Positions 26,901 through 36,860 of a stretch of DNA of 64,000 nt are shown here, piece by piece (positions within the stretch are counted from its first letter, which is position 1; each line of letters begins with the position of its first letter). The notes under the pieces were generated by a model. It had not been told where the DNA came from and ran no database searches. It was given only the letters and a program-made list of their open reading frames with translations. This DNA is from UBA10329 sp964500205 (GTDB lineage Bacteria > Bacteroidota > Bacteroidia > UBA10329). Where the stretch lies: assembly GCA_964500205.1 (NCBI GenBank), contig CAZCNS010000003.1:186001-250000 (forward strand). Direction: 5' to 3'. Both the position numbers and the translations under genes were made by a program.

Positions 26901-27125
26901 TTTTACTATCGCTATCTCTTAGGTCGCACGCTCATGCGCAGACGTGGGTTATCGTCAATCGAAGACTTGGAAACATTTGCGGATCATTTGGTTCAAGAAT
27001 CTACCACCTCAAATTCAACAACTATCGAATTAGCCCCTGTTGATCCAGAAACAGCTGACCATTTGAGAGATGACATGATAAATCCTGTAATTCGGGAATG
27101 TCTGCAGATGGTGGTTGCTTACTGA
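23940..27125 (+). CDS. KAP-family P-loop NTPase with duplicated N-terminal module and DUF5648-like repeats
   Basis: A 1061-residue protein. Residues 1-165 and 183-340 are two copies of one module sharing G-H-P, F-x-Q-I-S-F, I-H-Y-E, E-I-H-P-E, L-P-x-x-Y and Q-F-H-K-I motifs. Residues 356-497 carry three H-D-H-x-Y-type units (359-364, 405-412, 453-460), resembling DUF5648. An acidic linker (530-545) follows. The KAP NTPase has Walker A G-E-W-G-R-G-K-S at 600-607 and Walker B ending E-D-I-D-R at 793-797, with two predicted membrane helices between them (680-700, 707-729), as in KAP NTPases. A highly acidic insert spans 911-962. KAP NTPases include phage-exclusion protein PifA. The gene looks more AT-rich than its neighbours, suggesting transfer. 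A defence role is inferred, not shown. Confidence 0.85.
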   Translation: MATPRTNIEFLFQEIRARLEKIGHPILKHDWDIKEREPHFRQISFYPKSDIAKLPDLKQIHYEMVFWEGDWVIEIHPEGSLNFKRVVEPILLGLDLPEAYELHEWRFGAEPPEKYANQFHKIRNRRTRWVSDSTPLPELASELTEQLIQTYSDFQRTLGDRIKSSVTTNPIAPDSKEKDAKRLSFTILEIVVALEEAFLKEGHPLAQHKWFKDGGNEEFKQISFFRRDESNTILNGIHYELILRGGFAWVEIHPEFPVEIKKAAEAAFKRIDLPDQYVLQPWLYNAPAQYKGQFHKIAPRQGFRVNAKQPFEKVVRDLRNHFAKLWEAFNGPLESRILEELSKKDEGGASISADPKKQDHFYTLDSEVPNEKLASYTRVGIACYVVAAQVGNLVPLQRFFNKEHHDHLYCINPEKEKLEGWVKERQMGFVSPPHLNTGSFFAPLHRYFNDELHDHLYTLTHPVEVFERMGYRYEGVECLVLSEPTEKNSVPLVLYVRGKSFFEKHLLVSMHAPLDRELKPELTGETVSSGRNESEEEEAESKGVSEKGRKIVPRSQGTSPAMRDVNVPPALGVEGIAEDMAALLSNNITSEKGNMVGIFGEWGRGKSYLIREIKKQDSIKAKFLVIEYHAWKYQDTPASWAYLYEEFAKEYFEKESDSRFYKKCFELYQAFRLNISVYGYYPIVLTVLGTVVFSVGSYLLKGLEPLLEVLYWITLGGSATVLAIVFAAYSRYKKTASDLFGRYFKRSKFNELMGAQAEIQKELSNLLEHWFPLPSTQKENEVPDYRRVLLVIEDIDRCSEDKIIEIVDSLRIMMDDPVISKRVVVLAAIDERILKRAINAKYHSTLKQDPCLLAEGQDKRESTLKALSEGIVHEYMDKLFISGVKLGSLVEENRLNYFEKLVESATVLEAPRTEEEDSTSKSGAYGEIVFREGEYGNRDDDAASDESENGESIESEETEYELRSEEVRILTQCVSNFHKATPRKIRIFYYRYLLGRTLMRRRGLSSIEDLETFADHLVQESTTSNSTTIELAPVDPETADHLRDDMINPVIRECLQMVVAY

Positions 27126-27231
27126 ATGCCTTGAGTACATCGAACGTGATGAGGTGGTGAGAGATGGGAAAGGTTTTCTACTAGGCCATGTGTTCGGGTC
27201 AGGAAGAGGAGCTGGATTAGACATCTGAATG

Positions 27232-27258
27232 AGAAAAATCGGGATATCCGATTTTTCT
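27232..27258 (+). terminator. Terminator downstream of the KAP gene
   Basis: A perfect 11-base-pair stem: AGAAAAATCGG (27232-27242) and CCGATTTTTCT (27248-27258), loop GATAT. The stem ends in T-rich sequence. It lies about 107 bases past the KAP stop. Confidence 0.65.
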
Positions 27259-27275
27259 ACCTAATCACTTTACCC

Positions 27276-27410
27276 ATGAGCACCTCCATCCTCTCTGAGA
27301 ACTTCACCTACAGGAACGGCACTTATGCCATTGGGGTGGGGTATGCGAAAGATGGGCTGCTGGTGACGGTGGAGCAGACCGTTCATCACCAACAACATAG
27401 GACAAGCTGA
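27276..27410 (+). CDS. Possible 44-residue small protein or gene fragment
   Basis: ATG 27276 opens a 44-residue frame with a plausible beta-strand-like N-terminal half (F-T-Y-R-N-G-T-Y-A-I-G-V-G-Y) that ends in a low-complexity H-H-Q-Q-H tail. It could be the start of a protein whose rest was lost. There is no recognisable family. The rest of the 318-base gap 27126-27443 holds the KAP terminator and a short open extension of the KAP gene in another frame. Confidence 0.25.
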   Translation: MSTSILSENFTYRNGTYAIGVGYAKDGLLVTVEQTVHHQQHRTS

Positions 27411-27418
27411 GAATAGAG

Positions 27419-27426
27419 CACCTTTG
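27419..27426 (+). promoter_or_regulatory. -7-like box (CACCTTTG) upstream of the DUF1826 gene
   Basis: Seven of eight positions match TAnnTTTG, 17 bases before the ATG at 27444. Confidence 0.35.
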
Positions 27427-27443
27427 CACTCCAGCCCACCACC

Positions 27444-28142
27444 ATGCTGCACTCACCTCCCACGGGGCGTCACATACGCTGTGTGGCCTCGTTCGATGAA
27501 CTGGTATCGGTGCCCTTTGCGGGGGAGGTGAATGCCATTTGCTGGCCGCGCGACTTGCAGGGAGACTTCTCGGAGATCGCCCACCAACTGCGTCCGAGCG
27601 GGAACATGGCGACCATTGAACCCGAGGAACTCGAGGCGTTGTGCCTGAGCGAAGATGGTGCGCTCGCCCGCACAACGCTGCTGGAAGACCTCCGGCTGCT
27701 GACGGCCCATGGCGCATCGCCTGTGCTCAATGTGATCGACCACTATGACCGGGACGACAGCTATCCGCTCTTTCCGACCGATGTGTATTCCTTTCATGTG
27801 GACCGGTCGCCCGTGCCTACTGAGACTTTCCTATGCACCTACCACGGGGAGCCGAGTGAGCTGCTGGCGAATGCACAGGCGAGACAGAAGGTGCTGATCC
27901 CTGAGCTGCGCGCGGAACTGAGAAAGCTGTACGGTGGGGAGGAGGAGGGGTTCGAGGCTTTTCTGTCGGAGCATTTCTTCGACCTGCATTACCAGCACAT
28001 GCGCGATGCCATTCCGCAGAGCCTTGGTGTCGGCCATCTGTGGAAGCTGGCGGTGGACCATCCGGAGAGCAGGGTGCTGCCGTGCGTACACCGTGCTCCG
28101 TTGGAATCATCGGGACAACCACGCCTACTGCTCATCTGCTGA
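27444..28142 (+). CDS. DUF1826-like protein
   Basis: A 232-residue soluble protein. Its middle and end carry the pattern F-H-V-D-R-S-P-V, L-C-T-Y-H-G, and a late V-H-R-A-P-L-E followed by Q-P-R-L-L-L, which is how DUF1826 proteins look (F-H-x-D ... T-Y-x-G ... H-R-S-P). The spaced His/Asp/His arrangement suggests a metal-binding oxygenase-like jelly roll, but this family has no established function. It is convergent with the cyclase gene, whose stop lies 12 bases away. DUF1826 is sometimes found near zinc-responsive genes; nothing here confirms that. Confidence 0.6.
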   Translation: MLHSPPTGRHIRCVASFDELVSVPFAGEVNAICWPRDLQGDFSEIAHQLRPSGNMATIEPEELEALCLSEDGALARTTLLEDLRLLTAHGASPVLNVIDHYDRDDSYPLFPTDVYSFHVDRSPVPTETFLCTYHGEPSELLANAQARQKVLIPELRAELRKLYGGEEEGFEAFLSEHFFDLHYQHMRDAIPQSLGVGHLWKLAVDHPESRVLPCVHRAPLESSGQPRLLLIC

Positions 28143-28154
28143 GTGTTGGAGACC

Positions 28155-29181
28155 TCAGGTGCGCGATACCTCGATGAGATTCATGTTGCCCTTGCCCTTG
28201 AGGTCGAATGTACCCATGGGTTTGAGCAGCAGTTCGGGGGAGGATAGGAGGGAGGCCGTGGTCTCGGTGACGGTGACCCTCATGGATGAGCCATTGCTCT
28301 CTACCCTGGAGGCGATGTTGACGTTATCGCCCATGATGTCGAACTGGCAGCGCGACTTGCCGACCACACCGGATATGACAGGGCCAGAGTGTATGCCAAT
28401 GCGGCATTCCCAAGCAAAGGGACTGGAGTTGTTTCTTCTTGAGATGAAGTCGATGATGTCGAGACCGGCATTGACAAGGTTCTCAGCATGGTCGGATGAT
28501 TCTATCATGCCAATACCGGCAGCGGCCATGTAGCCATCGCCCAGTGTCTTGATGCGCAATCCGCGCGATGTGGCCACGATCTCATCGAACTCTGCGAACA
28601 GTTCGGACAGCTCATTGACCAGGGCTGCCGGTTCCATGTTGGCGGCCTTGGTGGTGAAGTCCACGAGGTCGCAGAACATGATGCTTGTGTGCTGGTGGAT
28701 GACGGGCACGTATGTGCCGGTCGATTTGAGTTCCTGTATCACGGTGTTGGGCAGCAGGTAGCGCAGCAGTGTATCAGCCTTCCTGCGCTCGGTCTGCAGG
28801 TCGAGGTGCGTGCGGATGCGGGCTTTCACCACCTGAGCGTTGAAGGGCTTGGAGATGAAGTCCGCCCCACCGATATCGAAGCCCCGGGTCTCGTCTGCCA
28901 CCTCGTTGAGCGATGTGAGGAAAATGATGGGCACGGAGGCGGTCAGTTCATCGCTCTTGAGTGCTGCACAGGCCGTGTATCCGTCCATTTCGGGCATCAT
29001 CACGTCCATGAGGATGAGGTCGATGGATGCATCGCGCCTCACCAGCTCCAGCGCCTTGAGCCCGTTCTTGGCCACCTTGATGCGGTAGTCGTCCTTGAGG
29101 AGCCCTGTGAGCAGCTGGAGGTTCTCCACCGAGTCGTCCACCACGAGTATGGTCTGCTTGTCGGCTGCAGTTATGCCAAAA

Positions 29182-29192
<11 letters not shown>
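28155..29192 (-). CDS. Response-regulator adenylyl cyclase (receiver plus class III cyclase)
   Basis: A 345-residue cytoplasmic protein. Residues 12-130 form a receiver domain with phospho-acceptor Asp63 and K115 in S-K-P-F. A short helix leads to a class III nucleotidyl cyclase domain (about 165-345). Metal Asp175 and Asp219, the adenine-selecting pair Lys215 and Asp285, and the transition-state Asn292 and Arg296 are all visible, so it should make cAMP. The TTG start at 29192 overlaps the histidine kinase gene by 11 bases, which makes the kinase its most likely phospho-donor. The start codon choice is tentative. Confidence 0.88.
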
Positions 29193-31719
<2,527 letters not shown>

Positions 31720-31919
31720 GCTCGGCTCAACATGGGGGAAATATACGCAGAGGCGTCACATTCAGGTACTCGACCGCAGGTACAAGGGCTGTTAGCAGGT
31801 CCTGAGACGGATGCGGTGGCATGTCACCTACTGCAATGAAGAGATTTTCGACCTGTGCATTCTTCAGGCGAATAGGCTCTTCGCCATTTCCTTTCTTTAC
31901 CCCACCAACCACCGCTACC

Positions 31920-32246
31920 ATGACCATCCGCGAGGCACAGGATACGATAGACCAATGGATCACGACCACCGGTGTCCGTTACTTCAACGAACTGACCAAC
32001 ATGGCGATGCTCACGGAGGAAGTAGGGGAGGTGGCACGCATCATGGCACGCAGGTATGGCGAGCAGTCTGAGAAGGAATCTGACAAAGGCAAAGATCTGG
32101 GCGATGAGCTGGCCGATGTGCTCTTCGTGCTGATGTGCATCGCCAATCAGACGGGTGTGGACCTCACAGATGCACTCCAGAAGAACCTTGATAAGAAGAC
32201 CCAGCGCGACAGCGAACGTCACGCCAATAATCCCAAGTTGAAATGA
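31920..32246 (+). CDS. MazG-type nucleotide pyrophosphohydrolase
   Basis: A 108-residue all-alpha NTP-pyrophosphatase. The MazG metal motif is present as E-E-V-G-E followed by a D-E-L-A-D-V-L-F segment. These short enzymes remove noncanonical or excess nucleoside triphosphates and are separate from the two-domain E. coli MazG. ATG 31920 is chosen because the upstream frame has no family similarity. Its stop overlaps the start of a tiny membrane protein gene by four bases. The 200-base gap before it (31720-31919) shows no convincing gene. Confidence 0.85.
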   Translation: MTIREAQDTIDQWITTTGVRYFNELTNMAMLTEEVGEVARIMARRYGEQSEKESDKGKDLGDELADVLFVLMCIANQTGVDLTDALQKNLDKKTQRDSERHANNPKLK

Positions 32247-32362
32247 GCGGGGAGAGGCAATCGAACTGGCAGAAGTACCGCCCCTACGTGATGAACGACA
32301 TGACCTTCACGCTGGTTGTGATGGTCGTCATGTTCATCCTTGCAGGCATCTTCGTGTTCTGA
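32243..32362 (+). CDS. Small single-span membrane protein (39 residues)
   Basis: The ATG at 32243 overlaps the mazG stop in ATGA. The 39-residue product has a polar N-terminus (M-S-G-E-R-Q-S-N-W) followed by one clear transmembrane helix from about residue 21 to the end (T-L-V-V-M-V-V-M-F-I-L-A-G-I-F-V-F). The tight overlap and the hydrophobic end argue for translation. It is too short for homology to be judged and its role is unknown. Confidence 0.55.
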   Translation: MSGERQSNWQKYRPYVMNDMTFTLVVMVVMFILAGIFVF

Positions 32363-32373
32363 TTTTCACCCTG

Positions 32374-32393
32374 ACAGGGTTTCAGAACCCTGT
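32374..32393. repeat. Perfect palindromic hairpin between convergent genes
   Basis: ACAGGGTT (32374-32381) pairs with AACCCTGT (32386-32393), loop TCAG. This 'acagggttt...accctgt' palindrome is a common small repeat in Bacteroidota genomes. It sits between convergent transcripts; without a T-run it is at most a weak terminator. Confidence 0.6.
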
Positions 32394-32401
32394 GGTTAGG
32401 G

Positions 32402-33148
32402 TCACTGTGCAATCTCCTTCTTGAGGGTCTGGATGAAGTTGATGAGCTGTATCCAATACTCTGTCTGGCCCTCAGTGGTCTTTAGTAGGCAACTGGCCCC
32501 GTGCGCACCGCCCGCTCCGGGGATGTAGGTGATCTTCTTTCCTGAGGGAATGCCCGAGGTCAGCTCCTCGATCCATTTGCGCTCAGACGCTGGACCAGAT
32601 ATGAACACAGGCTTGCTCAGACCCGTCACCGTTTTCTGCACATCAAGCTTGTTCTCGAAGAACTCGCCAGGGCTGAAGGCTATCACGGCCGCTACCTCAT
32701 CCATCTCCTTGGCCAGTTTAAGGGCCAAAGAGGCTGAGTAGGAGCTTCCCATGATGATGACCGGCCGCTTTCCGATACCACGCGCACGGATAATGGCCGC
32801 TACCATGTCCTTCTCGGCATCGATGAAATTGGTGGGCAATTTGGCGTCCTTGGCGAGGGCAGCCGTCTCGTTCACACGGAAATTCTTCTCCTTGCCCGAG
32901 CGCAGGTCCACAGCCATGCAGTTCAGGTTGAGCTTGTTGAGGCGTGGGGCGATGTCGCGGTACTCGCCACGGCTGCTGTTGCTCTGGTGGAACAGCACGA
33001 TCCAAGGATGCTCGGGTTCGGTCTCGTAGAGGTCGGCACTCACCGTAAGGCCATCCTTGGATGGAAAAACCACCTTTCGCTGGGCGAGACCCATCGTAAC
33101 GGTGGAAACAACAAGCAGGAGAAGCAGCGGGAAAGACTTTCTGATCAT
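32402..33148 (-). CDS. Exported alpha/beta hydrolase
   Basis: A 248-residue protein with a signal peptide (cut near G-L-A-Q). The alpha/beta-hydrolase fold is shown by the L-F-H-Q-S-N oxyanion segment, the nucleophile elbow G-S-S-Y-S-A and a late G-A-H-G-A-S His region. It belongs to the dienelactone-hydrolase/acetyl-xylan-esterase-like group of small secreted esterases. Substrate unknown. A weak -7-like box ends four bases before the ATG. Confidence 0.8.
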   Translation of the reverse strand: MIRKSFPLLLLLVVSTVTMGLAQRKVVFPSKDGLTVSADLYETEPEHPWIVLFHQSNSSRGEYRDIAPRLNKLNLNCMAVDLRSGKEKNFRVNETAALAKDAKLPTNFIDAEKDMVAAIIRARGIGKRPVIIMGSSYSASLALKLAKEMDEVAAVIAFSPGEFFENKLDVQKTVTGLSKPVFISGPASERKWIEELTSGIPSGKKITYIPGAGGAHGASCLLKTTEGQTEYWIQLINFIQTLKKEIAQ

Positions 33149-33152
33149 GGCC

Positions 33153-33160
33153 GAAATTTA
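33153..33160 (-). promoter_or_regulatory. Imperfect -7 box (TAAATTTC, reverse strand)
   Basis: Seven of eight positions match TAnnTTTG, four bases before the ATG at 33148. Spacing would give a leaderless transcript. Confidence 0.25.
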
Positions 33161-33221
33161 GCAAACGGGGACAAAGGCACTACGGACAGGGCTACCACTT
33201 ACAACCATGATGCCAACAAAA

Positions 33222-33249
33222 AACCCCGGCCTTGGTTCGGGCCGGGGTT
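33222..33249 (-). terminator. Rho-independent terminator of the atpDC operon
   Basis: AACCCCGGCC (33222-33231) pairs with GGCCGGGGTT (33240-33249). Read on the reverse strand, it is followed by a run of six Ts, right after the atpC stop. Confidence 0.85.
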
Positions 33250-33273
33250 CTTCTCTTGTAATGGACAACGGGT

Positions 33274-33519
33274 TCAAAGCACCTTCTCTGCGAGGACCGA
33301 TACCGTGTTGGAGTTTATCTCGGCCACACCGCCTGTGATGACGAAAGTCTTGACATCACCATCAATAGCCTCCACTTTCACTTTGCCTTCGGCCAATGTG
33401 GAGATGAGAGGGGCGTGATCTTTCAGCACACCGAACAGACCGTTCTGCCCGGGAAGCTGCACATGGCGCGCCTCGCCTTGAAAAACCATCATATCGGGGG
33501 TGACTATCTCTACTTTCAT
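33274..33519 (-). CDS. atpC: ATP synthase F1 epsilon subunit (short form)
   Basis: An 81-residue beta-sandwich subunit with the expected I-V-T-P start, L-P-G-Q-N-G-L-F-G-V-L and G-G-V-A-E-I motifs. It couples the gamma shaft to the c-ring. The C-terminal helical hairpin that inhibits ATP hydrolysis in E. coli is absent, as is common in Bacteroidota. It lies 38 bases downstream of atpD. Confidence 0.95.
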   Translation of the reverse strand: MKVEIVTPDMMVFQGEARHVQLPGQNGLFGVLKDHAPLISTLAEGKVKVEAIDGDVKTFVITGGVAEINSNTVSVLAEKVL

Positions 33520-33557
33520 CCTTTTGATTCTTTGAGCGTACGTGACCGGTCTGCCAC

Positions 33558-35066
33558 TTAGGCAGCTTCAGCAAGCAGCTTCTTGCCTTTCTCGATGGCC
33601 TCCTCGATGGTGCCCACAAGGTTGAATGCTGCCTCAGGGTACTCATCCACCTCACCGTCCAGGATCATGTTGAACCCCTTGATCGTGTCCTCAATGCTCA
33701 CAAACACACCTTTGAGGCCGGTGAACTGCTCAGCCACGTGGAATGGCTGCGAGAGGAAACGCTGCACCCTACGTGCGCGGCTCACTGCGAGCTTGTCCTC
33801 CTCGGACAACTCGTCCATACCAAGGATGGCAATGATGTCTTGCAGCTCCTTATAGCGCTGAAGAATCTCGATAACGCGCTGTGCGGTCTTGTAGTGCTCC
33901 TCCCCAACGATATCTGGCGTGAGGATACGAGATGTGGAATCGAGCGGGTCGACAGCAGGGTAGATGCCAAGCTCCGCGATCTTACGGCTCAATACCGTGG
34001 TGGCATCAAGGTGAGAGAATGTGGTGGCAGGGGCCGGGTCGGTAAGGTCATCCGCAGGGACGTAAACGGCCTGAACGGAAGTGATCGAACCGCGCTTGGT
34101 AGAAGTAATGCGCTCCTGCATCAGACCCATCTCTGTGGCCAATGTAGGCTGGTAACCTACCGCAGATGGCATACGGCCCAAGAGAGCCGAAACCTCTGAA
34201 CCCGCCTGTGTGAAACGGAAGATGTTGTCGATGAAGAACAGGATGTCGCGACCGCCTGATTTCTCATCACCGTCACGGAAGTATTCCGCAATGGTGAGAC
34301 CGGACAGGGCCACACGTGCACGGGCACCGGGAGGCTCGTTCATCTGACCGAACACGAAGGTGGCCTTCGAATCTTTCAGACCCTCAAGATCCACTTTGGA
34401 GAGGTCCCAGCCGCCTTCTTCCATGCTGTGCTTGAAGGCATCACCATAGTTGATGATACCGGCCTCGATCATCTCGCGGAGCAGGTCATTTCCTTCGCGG
34501 GTACGCTCACCCACACCAGCGAACACCGACAGACCACCATGGCCCTTGGCGATGTTGTTGATGAGCTCTTGGATCAATACCGTCTTACCCACGCCTGCAC
34601 CACCGAACAGGCCTATCTTACCGCCCTTGGCGTAAGGCTCGATGAGGTCGATGACCTTGATGCCTGTGAAAAGCACCTCGGTAGCAGTGGACAGCTCCTC
34701 AAACTTGGGGGGTGCCTTGTGGATGGCATAACCGCCCTCGTTGGAGCACGCAGGAAGGCCGTCAATCGCCTCTCCAACCACGTTGAAAAGACGACCATTC
34801 ACCTGATCACCGATAGGCATGGTGATTGGGCGTCCGACCGCACGCACTTCGGTACCACGGCTCACACCATCAGTAGAGTCCATGGAGATGGCACGGACGG
34901 TGTCCTCTCCAATGTGCTGCTGACATTCGAGTGTGACCACGACCCCATCAGGGCGAGTCAATTCGAGGGCATCGAGGATCTTGGGAAGTTCGGAGCCTTC
35001 AGCGTTGAAGGTTACATCGACCACGGGGCCGATGAGTTGGGCTACTTTACCGGTCAGTACAGCCAT
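33558..35066 (-). CDS. atpD: ATP synthase F1 beta subunit
   Basis: The 502-residue catalytic subunit of F-type ATP synthase. The P-loop G-G-A-G-V-G-K-T (about residues 156-163), the catalytic G-E-R-T-R-E segment, the I-D-N-I-F-R-F-T-Q motif and the P-S-A-V-G-Y-Q-P motif are all intact. In Bacteroidota atpD and atpC usually stand apart from the other atp genes, as here. A TACCTTCG box lies 49 bases upstream. Confidence 0.98.
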   Translation of the reverse strand: MAVLTGKVAQLIGPVVDVTFNAEGSELPKILDALELTRPDGVVVTLECQQHIGEDTVRAISMDSTDGVSRGTEVRAVGRPITMPIGDQVNGRLFNVVGEAIDGLPACSNEGGYAIHKAPPKFEELSTATEVLFTGIKVIDLIEPYAKGGKIGLFGGAGVGKTVLIQELINNIAKGHGGLSVFAGVGERTREGNDLLREMIEAGIINYGDAFKHSMEEGGWDLSKVDLEGLKDSKATFVFGQMNEPPGARARVALSGLTIAEYFRDGDEKSGGRDILFFIDNIFRFTQAGSEVSALLGRMPSAVGYQPTLATEMGLMQERITSTKRGSITSVQAVYVPADDLTDPAPATTFSHLDATTVLSRKIAELGIYPAVDPLDSTSRILTPDIVGEEHYKTAQRVIEILQRYKELQDIIAILGMDELSEEDKLAVSRARRVQRFLSQPFHVAEQFTGLKGVFVSIEDTIKGFNMILDGEVDEYPEAAFNLVGTIEEAIEKGKKLLAEAA

Positions 35067-35114
35067 CTGTTCGGTGAGATTAAAAACGTATGAAAAGACT
35101 TGATTTTCGGGCCG

Positions 35115-35122
35115 CGAAGGTA
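35115..35122 (-). promoter_or_regulatory. -7-like box (TACCTTCG, reverse strand) for atpDC
   Basis: A TAnnTTCG variant 48 bases before the atpD ATG at 35066. Confidence 0.4.
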
Positions 35123-35210
35123 CTTCTGGAAAACAGTGTTCGCAACCCCGAAGGGAATTTTGTCAACAGGACTTTTCGGGAATGTTGATAACCACTGAGA
35201 GGCCCGGCTC

Positions 35211-36860
35211 TCAGCGCACTGCTTTTGCCACCTTGTAGGTCTGCTTCCCTTTGCTGCCGAGCACTTGCAGGAAGTAAATTCCCGGGGCCACGTGATCGAG
35301 TCCTGTGATGCTGAAATCTTGCGCGCACATGGCGCAGGCATCCACATCCATGCGCGCCATCACCTGACCCGCCATGTTCACAAGACGGAATTCCAGCCGT
35401 TGGTCAATGGAGCTGAAATAACTGCCGTTCAGATTCGTGATGAAAGGATTGGGGTAAACACCCAACACCTCGTCCTCCTCAGGGTCTGTGGGATTTATCT
35501 CTTCGAGTAGCAGCTTGGCCATTGCGAAATCGGGAATACCGTAGCCGAGTTTGTCCGTGGGCGCATCATAAACATGTGAACTGCGCTCAATGGCCCTGAG
35601 CACCTCCATATTAGTTGCATCGGGTACACTTTGCCAAAGACAGGCGGCCATTCCAGCAAGTATGGGGCCGGAAAACGAAGTGCCGTTGGACGGGCCAACA
35701 TCGCCCTGCTGTCTTCCGATGATAGCCTCCTGACCTTGGGCGCATACGTTAGGTTTTACCCGTCCGTCTGCACTTGGCCCACGTGAACTGAACGAGGCAG
35801 GCTCGCGGAAAGGGTCCACCGCCCCGATGGTGAGGATGCTGTCCGCATCGGCAGGTGTAGTAATGAACTGCCAAGGATTGTTGCCCTGATTGCCAGCACT
35901 TGTCACCACCAGCATGCCCTTTCGTGCGGCCATGGTCGAGGCAATGGCACAGGGAGTGGTGCGACCGTTCATGTCGGCATAGGTATGATCGTATGCAGGT
36001 TCGTCAAATGTGTTGTAGCCCAGCGATGTATTGAGGATGTCTGCACCACAACTGTCTGCAAACTCGGCCCCAGAGATCCAGAAGTGCTCCTCGATGGGGA
36101 ACTCGCTGCTTACATCCTCCGTGCGAATGAGCAGATAAGATGCTTTCGGAGCGGTGCCCACCATTGTTCCGGGCCAGTTGGCGGCCATCGTGCTCAACAC
36201 TGCTGTACCATGACTGTGGAAGCCATAGATGCTCGGTGTGCGGCCCACGGCATCGAATGTTGCAAGGATTCGGCCATCAGCCCTGAGGCTATCGAACACC
36301 TGTAGGTTGTCCGTGGCGTTGAAACCTGCATCAAGCACTGCTATCAACATGCCTTCGCCACGGAAACCACGGTCGTGCAGATTCAGTCCATTCATCATAT
36401 CTATCTGATTGAATGCCAGTCCATACACCTCGTCTGCTTGCATCTCTGCATTACTTTTTGACTCAAGCAAAAACTCCTTATCCCATTTGTCATGGTCTGG
36501 AGTGGCACGGCCCACAGGTCTGCGGTCGAGCACGAACGGAAGGGCTTCGATGGCATCGAGCACAGCAGGGGAAGAGGCCCGTACTACCACGCTGTTCATC
36601 CACCGCGACACGCACAGCACCTCTGCTCCGGTGGCCACCACCTGTGCCACGTACTGCGGGTCAACGGGAAGGTCGGTAAGGTCTATGGGAATGCCCTGCC
36701 GCTGCCTTCGCTCGATCGAACGGGCAGAGAGGAACTGCTCAGGTGCGTTAACAGAATAAGGGGTAGACTGCTTGTCGGTGAATCGCACCCAATAGCGTTC
36801 TGGTGCCACCTGCGCTGTGACATTTATAGATAAAAGAAGCAGCAGCGGAATCAGCCTCAT
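35211..36860 (-). CDS. Secreted S8 (subtilisin-like) serine protease with T9SS sorting domain
   Basis: A 549-residue exported protease. A signal peptide (M-R-L-I-P start, cut near T-A-Q) precedes an S8 catalytic domain with Asp in A-V-L-D-A-G, His in H-S-H-G-T-A and Ser in N-G-T-S-F-S-G-P. The last 80 or so residues form a type A T9SS sorting domain (V-Y-P-N-P-F near its start, basic end). It should be displayed on or released from the cell surface. The ATG overlaps the stop of the upstream lipoprotein gene by four bases, so both are likely made together. Confidence 0.92.
   Translation of the reverse strand: MRLIPLLLLLSINVTAQVAPERYWVRFTDKQSTPYSVNAPEQFLSARSIERRQRQGIPIDLTDLPVDPQYVAQVVATGAEVLCVSRWMNSVVVRASSPAVLDAIEALPFVLDRRPVGRATPDHDKWDKEFLLESKSNAEMQADEVYGLAFNQIDMMNGLNLHDRGFRGEGMLIAVLDAGFNATDNLQVFDSLRADGRILATFDAVGRTPSIYGFHSHGTAVLSTMAANWPGTMVGTAPKASYLLIRTEDVSSEFPIEEHFWISGAEFADSCGADILNTSLGYNTFDEPAYDHTYADMNGRTTPCAIASTMAARKGMLVVTSAGNQGNNPWQFITTPADADSILTIGAVDPFREPASFSSRGPSADGRVKPNVCAQGQEAIIGRQQGDVGPSNGTSFSGPILAGMAACLWQSVPDATNMEVLRAIERSSHVYDAPTDKLGYGIPDFAMAKLLLEEINPTDPEEDEVLGVYPNPFITNLNGSYFSSIDQRLEFRLVNMAGQVMARMDVDACAMCAQDFSITGLDHVAPGIYFLQVLGSKGKQTYKVAKAVR

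Noticed and set aside
31727..31969. Reverse-strand frame between the kinase and mazG genes
   Set aside because: It reads partly like protein, but overlaps the mazG start, has no upstream promoter box and no family I recognise.
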